A DNA stretch of 64,000 nt from positions 62,001 to 126,000 of the forward strand of contig NZ_LIVX01000014.1 of the NCBI RefSeq assembly GCF_001905665.1, given 5' to 3'. Source of the DNA: Streptomyces sp. CB02261. Lineage in GTDB: Bacteria; Actinomycetota; Actinomycetes; Streptomycetales; Streptomycetaceae. The position numbers and the translations under genes are program-made. Below the pieces are notes generated by a model. The model did not search any database. It saw nothing but the letters and a program-made list of their open reading frames with translations, and was not told the DNA's origin. Position 1 is the stretch's first letter; the number at the start of each line of letters is the position of its first letter. Positions 48,922 through 57,356 of the stretch are shown piece after piece.

Positions 48922-49952
48922 GCTCCCGCTCCCGTCGTGGCGTACTGGCTGACGGGGCGGGTGAGCCCCAGGTGGTCGCGGAGGGTGGCGCCCTCGTAGG
49001 CCGTACGGAAGAGGCCCCGGTCCCTGAGCCGGGTCACGGTCTCGGCCGTGAACCGCGTCAGGTCCCGCTCCGGCACGGCCGGCACGAGGTGGAAGCCGTC
49101 GACCGCCCCGCCGCCGTGCCAGCCGGCGATCAGCTCGGCGAGCGCCCCGGGCCCGCCCTCGTACGTGTCGAGGTCGACGGTCGCCGAGAGCAGGACCCGC
49201 AGCTGGCCGGGGTCCCGGCCGTGGGCGCGGGCGCCCCGGTGCAGTTCGGCGCGGAGGGCCACGGCCTCCTCGGCGGAGGAGGCCCTGATCAGCGCCACGT
49301 CGGCGTGGTGGGCGGCGGTGTCACGGGCGGCGGGGCGGGTGGCGTCGACGACGGTCACCGGGTTGCCCTGCGGCGGCCGGGGCACGATCGAGGGGCCCTT
49401 GACCGAGAAGGTCGCCCCCTGGAAGTCCACGTAGTGCAGCTTGCGGCGGTCGACGAACCGTCCGGTCGCCACGTCGCGTATCTCGGCGTCGTCCTCCCAG
49501 CTGTCCCACAGCTTGCGGGAGACCTCGGCCACCTCGCCCGCCTCCTGCCAGAGCGCGGCCGTCGGCGGGAGTTCACGGCGGCCGAAGAGCCGGGCCTCGG
49601 CCCCGGTCGGGGAGACCGCGATCCGCCAGCCCGCCCGGCCCCGGCTCACCCAGTCGAGGGTGGCGACGGCGGCCTGGACGTGGAAGGGCTCGGTGTGGGT
49701 GGTGGTCACGGTCGGGACGAGACCGACGGAACGGGTCTCGGGCGCGACCCGGGCGAGGACGGCGAGCGCGTCGAGGCCCGGCCGGGCGAAGGAGTCGTCA
49801 TGGGTGAGGAAGTCGAGCCCGGCGGCCTCGGCGATCCGGGCGTGCGCGACGGTGCGGGCGGCGGCGGTCCGGGCGTCGTCGGCGGCGGACGGCGCACGGG
49901 CGCTGCCGGGGGCTATTTCGGCGGCGAGGTGGAGCGTTCGGGTGCTGGTCAT
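48918..49952 (-). CDS. Flavin-dependent monooxygenase, luciferase-like family
   Basis: 344 residues. LHLAAEIAPGS at the start, LVPTVTTTHTEPFHVQAAVATLDWVSRGRAGWRIAVSPTG and HADVALIRASSAEEA are LLM-family blocks. It is shorter than its neighbour. GAGAGA lies upstream of the ATG. Its stop overlaps the start of the next monooxygenase. A gap of 43 bp separates it from the binding-protein gene. No flavin reductase is encoded here, unless the FAD/NAD(P)-binding protein of the operon fills that role. Confidence 0.92.
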   Translation of the reverse strand: MTSTRTLHLAAEIAPGSARAPSAADDARTAAARTVAHARIAEAAGLDFLTHDDSFARPGLDALAVLARVAPETRSVGLVPTVTTTHTEPFHVQAAVATLDWVSRGRAGWRIAVSPTGAEARLFGRRELPPTAALWQEAGEVAEVSRKLWDSWEDDAEIRDVATGRFVDRRKLHYVDFQGATFSVKGPSIVPRPPQGNPVTVVDATRPAARDTAAHHADVALIRASSAEEAVALRAELHRGARAHGRDPGQLRVLLSATVDLDTYEGGPGALAELIAGWHGGGAVDGFHLVPAVPERDLTRFTAETVTRLRDRGLFRTAYEGATLRDHLGLTRPVSQYATTGAGA

Positions 49953-49995
49953 GCGGTCTCTCTCGGTGCGGAGCGCGGTGCGGGGCGGAAGCCGG

Positions 49996-50970
49996 TCAGT
50001 TCTTGGTGCGGGGCAGGCCGGGCGGGTTGATCTCCGACTTCGCCACGGACTCGGTGTCGAGGCCCCACCGCTTGAGGACCTGGGCGTAGGTGCCGTTCTG
50101 GATGATGTGGTCGATCGCGGCCGCGTAGGCGGCGACGAGACCGCTGTTCTTCTTCGTGGTGGCCGCGATCTTGCCCTGGAGTCCGGCGCCCGCCCCGGAG
50201 AACTTCCCGACGATCTCGGTCTGTCCGGCGGAGAGCACGTGGTAGGCGGCGACGGGGTTGGGGCCGAGGTAGCCGTCGATCCGGCCGGACTGGAGCGCCA
50301 GGTAGTAGTCCGAGGTGTTCTGGTAGTACTTGATGTCGGTGGGCGCCCGGCCGGCCTTCTCGTTCTGCGCGGACCAGTCGACGAGGATCTTCTCCTGGTT
50401 GGTGCCCGACTGGACGGCGATCGACTTCCCGGCCACGTCCTCGGGGCCCTTCACCTTCCAGTCGGAGCCCTTCTTCGCCTCGAAGGCGAGGTCGTCGAGG
50501 CGGTAGGTGGCGAAGTCGTACTTGTCCTTCCGCTCCTCGGTGACGGTGACGTTGGAGAAGACGGCGTCGTACTTGGCGCTGTCGAGGCCGACGAAGAGGT
50601 TCTCCCACGCGACCGCGTCGAACTCGGGCTTCAGACCGAGGGCGTCGGCGACCAGGGTGGCGATGTCGATCTCGACGCCGATCAGCGTCTTGTCGTCGGT
50701 GGCACGGAAGCCGAGCGGCGGATTGCTGGTCGCGGAGACGCCGATGACGAGGGTGCCTCTCTCGCGTACGGCCGCGGGGAGCTTGGCGGCGATGGCGTCG
50801 ACCTTGGCGGTGTGGACGCGGTTCTGCTCCGGGCCCACGTTGATGCCGTTGCCCTTCTTGCCCTCCGGCTTGATCTCGTTGGTGGCGGCGTCGCCCGAGC
50901 CGCAGGCGGTGAGGACCCCGAGGGCGGTGATCGAGGCGAGGGCGGTGAGGACGGTGCGACGGGTCTTCAT
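49996..50970 (-). CDS. ABC transporter substrate-binding lipoprotein (polar amino acid family)
   Basis: 324 residues. Lipobox LGVLTACGS (Cys about 23). The SBP_bac_3 fold is shown by ERGTLVIGVSATSNPPLGF, DKTLIGVEIDIATLVADALGL and KYDAVFSNVTVTEERKDKYDFATY. Family members bind amino acids, including cystine and other sulfur compounds. AGGAG precedes the ATG. It follows the ATPase gene in the same operon and is paralogous to the lipoprotein encoded at 56342. Confidence 0.93.
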   Translation of the reverse strand: MKTRRTVLTALASITALGVLTACGSGDAATNEIKPEGKKGNGINVGPEQNRVHTAKVDAIAAKLPAAVRERGTLVIGVSATSNPPLGFRATDDKTLIGVEIDIATLVADALGLKPEFDAVAWENLFVGLDSAKYDAVFSNVTVTEERKDKYDFATYRLDDLAFEAKKGSDWKVKGPEDVAGKSIAVQSGTNQEKILVDWSAQNEKAGRAPTDIKYYQNTSDYYLALQSGRIDGYLGPNPVAAYHVLSAGQTEIVGKFSGAGAGLQGKIAATTKKNSGLVAAYAAAIDHIIQNGTYAQVLKRWGLDTESVAKSEINPPGLPRTKN

Positions 50971-51032
50971 GGCGGTGCTCCTGTCGTGGAGGAAAAAGGG
51001 GGAAGGGAGGAAGGGGAAGAGAGGCGGAGGGG

Positions 51033-51851
51033 TCAGAGGACCTTGGAGAGGAAGGCGCGGGTGCGTTCGTGGCGCGGGGCGTCGAGCACCTCGGCCGGCG
51101 GCCCCTGCTCGACGATCCGGCCCTCGTCCATGAAGACCACGGTGTCGGCGACCTCGCGGGCGAAGCCGATCTCGTGGGTGACGACGATCATGGTGGTGCC
51201 GGATGCGGCCAGGTCCTTGATGACGTCGAGGACCTCACCGACCAGTTCGGGGTCGAGCGCGGAGGTCGGCTCGTCGAAGAGGAGCAGGCCGGGTTCCAGG
51301 GCGAGCGCGCGGGCGATGGCGACCCGCTGCTGCTGCCCGCCGGAGAGCTGCTTGGGGTACGCCTCCGCCTTGTCGGCGAGTCCGACGCGGCCGAGCAGCT
51401 GCCGGGCCGCGGCCTCGGCGTCCTTGCGGGGGCGCTTCAGGGCCGAGACGGGGGCCTCGACGATGTTCTCCAGGACCGTCAGGTGCGGGAAGAGGTGGAA
51501 GTTCTGGAAGACGAAGCCGATCCGGGTGCGCTGCTTGAGGATGTCCCGTTCGCGCAGCTCGTAGAGCTTGTTGCCGGAGCGGCGGTAGCCGACGAGGGTG
51601 CCGTCGACGCTGACGGTGCCGCTGTCGACCTTCTCCAGGTGGTTGATGGTCCGCAGGAGGGTGGACTTGCCGGAGCCGGAGGGGCCGAGGATGACGGTGA
51701 CCTCCCCGGCGCGGACGTCGAGGTCGATGCCGCGCAGGACGTGGAGCGGGCCGAAGTTCTTGTGGACGGCCCTGATCTCGACCTTGGCGGTGGTGTCGGC
51801 GGGCTCGGCGTCGAGGCCGGTGGTGGCGGTGGCGGTGGACACGGAGCTCAT
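51033..51851 (-). CDS. ABC transporter ATP-binding protein (polar amino acid type)
   Basis: 272 residues. Walker A GPSGSGKST, Q-loop FVFQNFHLFPH, signature LSGGQQQRV, Walker B LLLFDEPTSALD and the switch His in VVTHEIG are all present. It drives import through the two adjacent permeases. The ATG at 51851 overlaps the permease stop (ATGA). The residues upstream in the same open frame are antisense noise. Confidence 0.95.
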   Translation of the reverse strand: MSSVSTATATTGLDAEPADTTAKVEIRAVHKNFGPLHVLRGIDLDVRAGEVTVILGPSGSGKSTLLRTINHLEKVDSGTVSVDGTLVGYRRSGNKLYELRERDILKQRTRIGFVFQNFHLFPHLTVLENIVEAPVSALKRPRKDAEAAARQLLGRVGLADKAEAYPKQLSGGQQQRVAIARALALEPGLLLFDEPTSALDPELVGEVLDVIKDLAASGTTMIVVTHEIGFAREVADTVVFMDEGRIVEQGPPAEVLDAPRHERTRAFLSKVL

Positions 51852-52738
51852 CGGGCGCTCCCCTTCGCGTAGTGGCGTTCGACGTAGTGCTGGACGACGG
51901 AGAGCGCGGTGGTGAGCAGGACGTACCAGGCGGTGGCGACCATCAGGAGCGGGACGACCCGCCCGTTGCGGCCGTAGACGACCTGCACCTGGTAGAAGAG
52001 TTCGCCGATCGCCATGACCGAGACGATCGAGGTGCCCTTGAAGAGCGAGATGATCTCGTTGGCGGCGTTGGGCAGGATCGAGCGCATCGCCTGCGGCAGG
52101 ACGATCCGCCGCACCTGCCGGAGTCTCGGGATGCCGAGGGAGGCCGCGGCCTCCGACTGGCCCTCGTCCACGGCGAGGACGCCACCGCGGACGATCTCCG
52201 CCGCGTAGGCCGCCTGGTGCAGGGCGAGGCCGAGGACGGCGGCGCTCATCTCGCCGACCAGGCCCGCCGTGTCGAAGGAGAAGAAGCCAGGCCCGAAGGG
52301 GATGCCGATGCTCAGCTCCTCGTAGAGGTAGGCGAGGTTGAACCAGAACAGCAGCTGGACGATGAGCGGGATGGAGCGGAAGGCCCAGATGTAGCCGAAG
52401 GCGACGGAGCGCAGGAACGGGCTGCCGGACAGGCGCATGAAGGCGAGCACGATGCCGATCGCGAAGCCGAGCGCGGTGCCGTAGAAGGTGAGCTGGAGGG
52501 TGACCCAGACGGCCTGGACGATCGTCTCCGTGGTGAAGAACGCGGCGAAGACGTCCCATTCCCAGCCGGGGTTGGTGATCAGACCGTGGGCGAACTGGAT
52601 GAGCAGGACGGCGGTGGCGGCGACGGCCACCCAGCGCCAGGGGTGGCGCACGGGGACGACCACGAGGGGAGCGGCCGCCGGCGGGGTGGGAGCGGCGGCT
52701 GGGTCTTTCACGCCGACGTCGGCGCTGGTGAGAGACAT
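51848..52738 (-). CDS. ABC transporter permease (polar amino acid type)
   Basis: 296 residues, an N-terminal Pro/Ala tail then five membrane segments. The coupling-helix EAA motif reads EAAASLGIPRLRQVRRIVLPQAMRSILP, and TLQLTFYGTALGFAIGIVLAFMRL is the HisM-type start. Together with the permease at 54586 it can form a heterodimeric channel. A 45-bp gap separates it from the upstream FAD protein gene. Confidence 0.94.
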   Translation of the reverse strand: MSLTSADVGVKDPAAAPTPPAAAPLVVVPVRHPWRWVAVAATAVLLIQFAHGLITNPGWEWDVFAAFFTTETIVQAVWVTLQLTFYGTALGFAIGIVLAFMRLSGSPFLRSVAFGYIWAFRSIPLIVQLLFWFNLAYLYEELSIGIPFGPGFFSFDTAGLVGEMSAAVLGLALHQAAYAAEIVRGGVLAVDEGQSEAAASLGIPRLRQVRRIVLPQAMRSILPNAANEIISLFKGTSIVSVMAIGELFYQVQVVYGRNGRVVPLLMVATAWYVLLTTALSVVQHYVERHYAKGSAR

Positions 52739-52783
52739 GGTGGTTCCTCGGAGAGGGGCGGGCGGCGGGAGGAGCGGCGCGGT

Positions 52784-54589
52784 TCAGGCGCTCAGGGGGA
52801 CCGGGAGCCGACACGCCAGGTCGCGCAGGAAGCTCAGCGCGGCCCGGGCGGTGACGTCGTTCTGCCGGAAGGCGACCCCGCCGGTACGGGGCCGGGTGAA
52901 GGCCCCGCCGGCCCGGGCGGTGGTGTGCGGGCCGAGGGCGAAGCGGCGCGGGTGCGGCCGTCCGTCGCGCTCCAGGACCCGGCCGTCGTCGGGGTCGACG
53001 ACGAGCAGACCGCCTGCGGTGGCCCTCGCCCCCTCCTCGTACAGGGCGCGGAGCAGCGGGCTGCCGGTGCGTTCGAGGGTGGGGTCGGGGAGCCGGGCCT
53101 CGACGAGGGCGCGGGCCTCGGTCCACTCCCCCGGTACGGCGACGGACGCGGCCCGGAAGAGTCCGCGCTCCTCGTCGGTCTCCACGGTGATCCCCGGGCC
53201 GAGGAAGCGCACGACTCCGGCGCGTGAGAGGGCGAGGAGCTGGTGCAGCCGGGGCCCGGGCGGCCCGGAGGCGAGGTAGCTGAAGAAGCCGTGCCACCAG
53301 CCGTCGAGGTCGAGGCGCTTGCCGAACCGCAGGAGCTGGCCGTAGACGGACAGGAGCGCGGCGAAGACGGCGGCGTCGGGGCTGTGCGCGGGGTCGTGGC
53401 GGCGGGTGAGGTCGTCGGTGATGTAGTCGCGCAGGCCGTGCTGGAGGGCTTCGGCGGAGGCGAAGCGGACGCCGTCCAGGGGATGGTCGAGGGCGTCGAG
53501 GTCGAGCCGGTCGGCGGGGTCGGGGACGGCCGCGGCGATGACGGCGGCGAGTTCGGCGCCGCGCGGCGGTGCTTCCTCGTACGCTCGCTCGAAGTCGCTC
53601 CAGGCGAGTGCGGTCCGCTCGGGGTGGGTGGAGAAGAGCCGGTGGTAGTGGGCCCAGCCGAGTTCCTTGTCGACGAGGGGCCACACGTCGCGCCGGAAGT
53701 CGATCGGCCCGGTCCGCTTCAGCAGGGCGTCGGTCTGCTCGGTCCCGAAGAACCGGGGCAGCGGGGGCTGTTCGCCGTCGAGGTCGTAGCCGAGCTTCGA
53801 GTGGTACGGGACGCCCCGCCGCGATCCGACGTGGAGCACCGGCTCCGCGCCGGACGGTACGTAGACGAGCGCGTCGCCCTCGCCCTCGTACCGTCCGCCG
53901 CGGCCCTCGGTGAGCAGCACCATCAGGTCGACGAAGGCGAGCCCGAAGCCGCGGACGAGGACGGCTTCCCCCGCGGGCAGGGCGCCGAGGTCGGTGTCGG
54001 CGGTGAAGTCGGGCGGCAGGTGGACGAGCCGGTGGCGGGCGGCGAAGCCGGCCAGGGCCCTCTGTTCCGGGTCGGGTTCGGCGTCGAGGTGGCCCACGGT
54101 GAGGACGACGAGGTCGGCGAGGAGGGGGGTGGCGCCGCCCTCCAGCCAGACCCGCTGGCGTCCCTCGCGGGGGCCGCCGACCCGCAGGGCGGTGGTGCGG
54201 TGTTCATGGACGGTGACCGAGGCGGGCAGGGACGCCAGGGCCCGCTCGTACACCCAGCGCAGATAGGCGCCCTGCTGCGGTCGGGTGGGGAAGGTGCCGC
54301 CGTCGACGCCGGCCCATTCGGCGAGGGTGGGCCCCGGCAGGACGGGCCCTTCGAGGTCCACGGTCTCGTCGGTGAACATGGTGACGTCCTCGGCCCGGGA
54401 GTTCATCCAGAGCAGCGGGGACTGCCCGGTGCGCCAGATGCGGCCGGGGCCCGGCGGGTGCGGGTCGACGAGGTGGAGGTCGAGCGGGCCGTCGCCGTAC
54501 AGCTCGGGCAGGTTGGCGGCGAGGCGTTCGAGGACACCGGTCCCCCGCGGCCCGGCCCCCACGATGACGATCGACGGACGGGGGCTCAT
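52784..54589 (-). CDS. FAD/NAD(P)-binding oxidoreductase-like protein
   Basis: 601 residues. The N-terminal Rossmann motif SIVIVGAGPRGTGVLERLAANL starts an NAD_binding_9-type domain, and LLWMNSRAEDVTMFTD and LVVLTVGHLDAEP belong to the same family. The C-terminal half, with HYHRLFSTHPERTALAW and GVAFRQNDVTARAALSFLRDLA, is family-specific. These large proteins accompany luciferase-like monooxygenases and amino-acid ABC genes in Actinobacteria. They may supply reduced flavin or oxidise the substrate. The ATG overlaps the permease stop (ATGA). Confidence 0.88.
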   Translation of the reverse strand: MSPRPSIVIVGAGPRGTGVLERLAANLPELYGDGPLDLHLVDPHPPGPGRIWRTGQSPLLWMNSRAEDVTMFTDETVDLEGPVLPGPTLAEWAGVDGGTFPTRPQQGAYLRWVYERALASLPASVTVHEHRTTALRVGGPREGRQRVWLEGGATPLLADLVVLTVGHLDAEPDPEQRALAGFAARHRLVHLPPDFTADTDLGALPAGEAVLVRGFGLAFVDLMVLLTEGRGGRYEGEGDALVYVPSGAEPVLHVGSRRGVPYHSKLGYDLDGEQPPLPRFFGTEQTDALLKRTGPIDFRRDVWPLVDKELGWAHYHRLFSTHPERTALAWSDFERAYEEAPPRGAELAAVIAAAVPDPADRLDLDALDHPLDGVRFASAEALQHGLRDYITDDLTRRHDPAHSPDAAVFAALLSVYGQLLRFGKRLDLDGWWHGFFSYLASGPPGPRLHQLLALSRAGVVRFLGPGITVETDEERGLFRAASVAVPGEWTEARALVEARLPDPTLERTGSPLLRALYEEGARATAGGLLVVDPDDGRVLERDGRPHPRRFALGPHTTARAGGAFTRPRTGGVAFRQNDVTARAALSFLRDLACRLPVPLSA

Positions 54590-55434
54590 CGGGCACCGGC
54601 CGTGCCGCGGGCGTAGTGCCGCTCGACGTAGTACTGGCCGACGCCGAGGACCGAGGTGACGGCCACGTACCAGAGGGTGGCGACGAGCAGCAGCGGGATG
54701 ATCTCGTACGTGCGGTGGTAGACGAGCTGCGTCGAGTAGAGCAGGTCCTGGACGGCGATGACGGACACGATCGACGTGCCCTTGAGGGTGCCGATCAGCA
54801 TGTTCCCGGCCGGCGGGACGATCGCGCGCATGGCCTGCGGCAGCACGATCCGGGAGAGCCGGCGCCACCGGCCGAGCCCGAGGCTCTCGGCGGCCTCGAT
54901 CTGGCCCCGGTCGACGGAGAGGATGCCGCCGCGGACGACCTCGGCGGCGTAGGCGGCCTCGTGCAGGGTGAGGCCGATGACGGCGACGGAGACGGGGCCG
55001 AGGAGGTTGACCGTGTTCACGCCGAGGATCTGCGGGTAGAGCGCTCCGATGTTGAACCAGAAGAGCAGCTGGACCAGGATCGGAGTGGACCGGAAGAACC
55101 AGACGTACCCCCAACTGACCGCGCGCAGAACGGGGTTGGCGGAAAGCCGGAAGACCGCGAGCAGGGTCCCGAGGACGAAGCCCAGGACCATGACGAGGGC
55201 CGTCAGCCACAGGGTGAGGCCGAGACCGCGCAGGACCGACGCGGAGGTGAAGTACTCGGCGACCACGTCCCACTGGAAGGCCTTGTTCCGGACGACCGAG
55301 ACGAGACCGAGCCCGAGGAGGACGAGCACCAGGGCGGCGGCGGTCCCCTGGCCGACGCGGCGGGCGGGGACGATGCGGAGGGGTGGGTCGGCCGGCAGGG
55401 CCGGGGAGGGGGACTTGACGAGGGTCGCGGACAT
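54586..55434 (-). CDS. ABC transporter permease (polar amino acid type), first gene of the leftward operon
   Basis: 282 residues with five membrane segments. TLWLTALVMVLGFVLGTLLAVFRL and the EAA-type loop EAAESLGLGRWRRLSRIVLPQAMR match the permease at 51848, so the two are diverged paralogues. The ATG at 55434 is chosen because CGGAG lies seven bases upstream; an ATG 18 codons earlier is less supported. A TTGACA promoter lies about 100 bp upstream. Confidence 0.93.
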   Translation of the reverse strand: MSATLVKSPSPALPADPPLRIVPARRVGQGTAAALVLVLLGLGLVSVVRNKAFQWDVVAEYFTSASVLRGLGLTLWLTALVMVLGFVLGTLLAVFRLSANPVLRAVSWGYVWFFRSTPILVQLLFWFNIGALYPQILGVNTVNLLGPVSVAVIGLTLHEAAYAAEVVRGGILSVDRGQIEAAESLGLGRWRRLSRIVLPQAMRAIVPPAGNMLIGTLKGTSIVSVIAVQDLLYSTQLVYHRTYEIIPLLLVATLWYVAVTSVLGVGQYYVERHYARGTAGAR

Positions 55435-55536
55435 GCGAAGGCTCCGTGGATGCCAGGGGGCGGATCGAACACGGGGGTGCGCCTTCACACGCGCTGAACA
55501 CGGATCCGGGCCCCTCAGCCCGATCCGCTCTTCGAG

Positions 55537-55565
55537 GCTATGCGGTCAACACGGCCTGCTGTCAA
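55537..55565 (-). promoter_or_regulatory. Leftward promoter of the organosulfur operon
   Basis: TTGACA (55560-55565, minus strand) is a perfect -35. Seventeen bases later is CATAGC (55537-55542), with TAGCCT two bases further as an alternative -10. The leader to the permease start would be about 95 bases. Confidence 0.55.
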
Positions 55566-55601
55566 GGGTGTCCGCACTGTGAGCTGTACGTCTCATCGCA
55601 G

Positions 55602-55630
55602 TTGACGGGGCGGCGGATGCCTGTTCCACT
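55602..55630 (+). promoter_or_regulatory. Rightward promoter of the leader peptide, GNAT and binding-protein genes
   Basis: TTGACG (55602-55607), 17 bases, then TCCACT (55625-55630). The hexamer ends six bases before the leader ATG, so the leader peptide would be translated without a ribosome-binding site. Confidence 0.5.
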
Positions 55631-55636
55631 GGGGCC

Positions 55637-55705
55637 ATGCATCCGCAGCAGCTGGTCAAGCGCTCCCACATCGACTTCGGTCGCGTGTGGTCCTCTTCCT
55701 GTTGA
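55637..55705 (+). CDS. Cysteine-type leader peptide (22 residues)
   Basis: The frame starts MHPQQLVK, contains RSHIDFGRVW and ends SSSC followed immediately by TGA. The pattern R-x-H-[VI]-D-[LF]-x-R-V, with a terminal Cys, matches the short leader peptides found upstream of sulfur-assimilation genes in Actinobacteria, which sense cysteine supply during translation. It follows a recognisable promoter with leaderless spacing. The next gene begins 160 bp later, and the space contains two hairpins, one covering its Shine-Dalgarno sequence. It is too short for ordinary gene finders. The mechanism is inference from layout. Confidence 0.75.
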   Translation: MHPQQLVKRSHIDFGRVWSSSC

Positions 55706-55807
55706 GCCGACCCGCTGCTCTGCCCCGCCCGCGTGCTCTTCTCCGCGGCGCCTTCACACCCAGGCCCCTCACGGCTGCCTGAGCTCTCCCCTCCCCTCGC
55801 CCTGCCC

Positions 55808-55837
55808 CGTCGTCCTTCCTCCCGCTGAGGGACGACG
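55808..55837 (+). promoter_or_regulatory. Hairpin in the leader between the uORF and the GNAT gene
   Basis: CGTCGTC pairs with GACGACG, and CCTC with GAGG inside it, around a CCGCT loop. It could be a transcriptional attenuator or the partner of an alternative fold. Confidence 0.5.
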
Positions 55838-55843
55838 CCGCCT

Positions 55844-55860
55844 TCCTTCGCCCTGAAGGA
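55844..55860 (+). promoter_or_regulatory. Shine-Dalgarno-sequestering hairpin
   Basis: TCCTTC (55844-55849) pairs perfectly with GAAGGA (55855-55860) around a 5-base loop. GAAGGA is the ribosome-binding site of the GNAT gene (ATG at 55866). Another copy of TCCTTC lies at 55812-55817 inside the preceding hairpin, so the two structures can compete. Confidence 0.6.
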
Positions 55861-55865
55861 CCGTC

Positions 55866-56345
55866 ATGACCTTCGCGTTGTCCGTGCACCGGACCACGAC
55901 CACCGACTCCCTGGCCCGCCCGCTCCTCGACGAGCTGGCACACGAGTACACGACCCGGTACGGCTCCGCGCACGATCTGAGCCGCTACCCGGCGGAGGAG
56001 TTCGCCCCTCCCCACGGCGCCTTCCTGCTCCTCCTGGAGCAGGGCCGGCCCGTGGCGGGCGGCGCCTACCGCCGTTACGACGAACGCACCGCCGAACTCA
56101 AGAGGATCTGGACCCATTCGGCACACCGCAGGCGCGGGCTCGCCCGCCGGGTCCTGACCGTGCTCGAACGGGAGGCCGCCGACCGCGGCTACTCCCGCGT
56201 CTACCTGACGACCGGCCCGCGCCAGCCCGAGGCCAGGGGCCTCTATCTGGCGAGCGGCTACCGCCCGCTGTTCGACCTCACCGCCGATCCCGAGTCGATC
56301 GGCCCGCTGCCGTTCGAGAAACTCCTGGAGAACCCGACATCATGA
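55866..56345 (+). CDS. GNAT family N-acetyltransferase of the organosulfur cluster
   Basis: 159 residues. LKRIWTHSAHRRRGLARRVLTVLEREAADRGYSRVYLTTG (acetyl-CoA loop) and GLYLASGYRPLFD are standard GNAT motifs. In Bacillus, S-(2-succino)cysteine and related S-modified amino acids are N-acetylated by GNAT enzymes before flavin monooxygenase attack; a similar step here is an attractive inference. Its stop overlaps the next ATG (ATGA). Confidence 0.9.
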   Translation: MTFALSVHRTTTTDSLARPLLDELAHEYTTRYGSAHDLSRYPAEEFAPPHGAFLLLLEQGRPVAGGAYRRYDERTAELKRIWTHSAHRRRGLARRVLTVLEREAADRGYSRVYLTTGPRQPEARGLYLASGYRPLFDLTADPESIGPLPFEKLLENPTS

Positions 56346-57319
56346 GCACGCGTACGAGAACGGGTACCGCCGGTACCGCCCGCACCACCCTCGCCTTCGC
56401 GCTGATCACCGCGGCCGCGCTCACGCTCACCGCCTGCGGCGGGGGCGAGCCCGCGACGGCGCCGGCCGGGGCGGCGGGCGCCCCCAAGGGGGCGCTCCCG
56501 ACCGAGGACGTGGTGGCGGCGGTCGGCCGGAACGAGGCCGCGGCGAAGCTGCTCCCCGCCGACGTACGGCAGCGGGGCACCTTCACGATCGCCTCCGCGG
56601 TCGCGACCCCGCCCGGGTCGGCCTATCTGGCCGACGGCAGGACGGTGGTGGGCGTGGACGCCGACTTCGCGGGCGCCGTGGCGAAGGCCCTGGGACTGGA
56701 GCTGAAGCGCGAGGTGGTCGGCTTCGAGGCGATCCTGCCGGCGCTCGGCAGCGGCAAGTACGACGTCGGCACCGGGAACTTCGGTGTGACCGAGGAGCGG
56801 CGCAAGACCATCGACTTCGTCACCTACGTCAACGACGGGCAGGGCTTCGCCGCCCGGTCCGACAGCCCGCTGAAGGCGGTCACCGACCTCACGCAGCTGT
56901 GCGGTCTGAAGGTGGCCGTGAACGCGGGCACCACCTTCGAACGGACCCTGGAGCAGAACAAGGGCCGGTGCGCGCAGGCCGGCAAGCAGCCGTACACGGT
57001 GAACGTCTACAGCGAGACGGGCGCGATCTGGATGTCGCTCCAGCAGGGCCGCAGCGATGTCGTGATGAACACGATCAACGGCCTGCGGTACGCGGTGACG
57101 CAGCAGAAGAACGTGAAGTTCCTCAACGAGTACCGGCGGCTCGACGTGGGCTTCGCCTTCAAGAAGGGCACCCCGCTCGCGCCCGCCTTCCAGGCGGCGG
57201 TGAACGGCCTGAAGGCGGACGGGACGTACGACAGGATCCTGAAGAAGTGGGGGGTGACGGCGTCGGGGATCGAGCGCTCCCAGATCTCCCCGCCGGAGAT
57301 CCCCGCACCCACCAAGTGA
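56342..57319 (+). CDS. ABC transporter substrate-binding lipoprotein (polar amino acid family), second copy
   Basis: 325 residues. Lipobox LTLTACGG (Cys about 33). RQRGTFTIASAV, GVDADFAGAVAKALGLELKREVVGFEAILPAL and KYDVGTGNFGVTEERRKTIDFVTY match the paralogue at 49996. Two cysteines (QLCGL and GRCAQ) are unusual in this fold and may form a disulfide. The gene has no permease on its own strand, so it probably shares the importer encoded across the promoter region, widening its substrate range. Confidence 0.92.
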   Translation: MSTRTRTGTAGTARTTLAFALITAAALTLTACGGGEPATAPAGAAGAPKGALPTEDVVAAVGRNEAAAKLLPADVRQRGTFTIASAVATPPGSAYLADGRTVVGVDADFAGAVAKALGLELKREVVGFEAILPALGSGKYDVGTGNFGVTEERRKTIDFVTYVNDGQGFAARSDSPLKAVTDLTQLCGLKVAVNAGTTFERTLEQNKGRCAQAGKQPYTVNVYSETGAIWMSLQQGRSDVVMNTINGLRYAVTQQKNVKFLNEYRRLDVGFAFKKGTPLAPAFQAAVNGLKADGTYDRILKKWGVTASGIERSQISPPEIPAPTK

Positions 57320-57324
57320 CGGCA

Positions 57325-57344
57325 GGCCCGCCGGAGGGCGGGCC
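57325..57344. terminator. Bidirectional terminator hairpin
   Basis: GGCCCGCC and GGCGGGCC form a perfect 8-bp stem with a 4-base loop, 6 bp past the binding-protein stop. The convergent DUF5685 gene ends at 57357. Confidence 0.7.
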
Positions 57345-57356
57345 GTCGACGGTGCG

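Noticed and set aside
52784..55501. 905-residue frame starting FSACEGAPPC in front of the leftward operon
   Set aside because: The N-terminal 300 residues are shadow of the permease. I considered the first codons (two Cys) as a second leader peptide, but the frame does not stop and lacks the leader signature.
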